NCBI RefSeq assembly: GCF_900015215.1
Contig: NZ_LN555523.1
Coordinates: forward strand, 2,383,682-2,442,689
Origin: Romboutsia ilealis
Lineage (GTDB): Bacteria > Bacillota > Clostridia > Peptostreptococcales > Peptostreptococcaceae
Length of the DNA stretch: 59,008 nt
Reading direction: 5' to 3'
The position numbers and the translations under genes were made by a program. The notes beneath the pieces are model-generated. The model was not told the origin of the DNA, ran no database searches, and was given only the letters and a program-made list of their open reading frames with translations. This document shows positions 59,004-59,008 of this stretch, piece by piece. Numbering within the stretch: position 1 is the stretch's first letter; the number at the start of each line of letters is the position of its first letter.

Positions 59004-59008
59004 TTAAT

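Overview
The window reads as chromosome of a low-GC, spore-forming Firmicute of the Clostridioides/Paraclostridium/Romboutsia group (Peptostreptococcaceae). Evidence: strongly AT-rich intergenic DNA, AGGAGG-type ribosome binding sites, sporulation genes (spoIIR, yabG, sipL, a sleB-like hydrolase), and the order yabG-veg-sipL-ispE-GntR-spoIIR, which I know from Clostridioides difficile. The species cannot be fixed by eye. Nearly everything is on the minus strand. The exceptions are a DUF3298 gene, an M29 aminopeptidase, a ttcA-like gene, a GntP-type permease and the dnaD/dnaI pair.

Layout. 1-6.7 kb is an rRNA/tRNA block read leftward: 16S, tRNA-Ala, 23S, then 5S and sixteen tRNAs. The 5S-tRNA part has its own strong promoter, closely matching the one before 16S, and both large rRNAs are bracketed by complementary processing arms. 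6.7-18 kb holds a small membrane protein, lysS-greA-dusB, coaX with a pantothenate-type ECF transporter, a P1 peptidase with birA, and ftsH-tilS. 18-27.7 kb is an envelope and sporulation block: DUF1934, murI-ddl, a SleB-like hydrolase with spoIIR (sigma-F-type promoter), GntR-ispE, sipL, veg (two tandem promoters), yabG, a SEC-C protein and a 53-residue protein. 27.7-31 kb has UPF0489, an RNA methyltransferase/pseudouridine synthase pair and a DUF3298 protein. 31-36.6 kb is the pyrF-carA-carB operon with a 400-nt leader carrying three PyrR-type sites and two terminators. 36.6-47.6 kb has a nitroreductase, the M29 aminopeptidase with an IS200-type element directly after its stop codon, a PfkB kinase, the luxS-MetH activation protein-MetH operon, ttcA, YitT, DUF488 and YjdM. 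47.7-56.4 kb has transporters, a lone potD, rlmH, a WalJ-type hydrolase and an M1 peptidase. 56.5-58.6 kb encodes the helicase-loading pair, followed by a second tRNA cluster.

The most unusual signal is a family of interspersed hairpin repeats (7369-7564, 26778-26973, 30978-31046, 36139-36238, 40978-41054; a lone end at 14436-14460). Every copy starts exactly at the U-tract of a minus-strand intrinsic terminator, all in one orientation. Loop and stem bases change between copies while pairing is kept. Two copies carry a nested 93-bp unit with inverted-repeat ends and a perfect DnaA-box sequence. One copy lies inside the pyr leader, between the last attenuator and pyrF.
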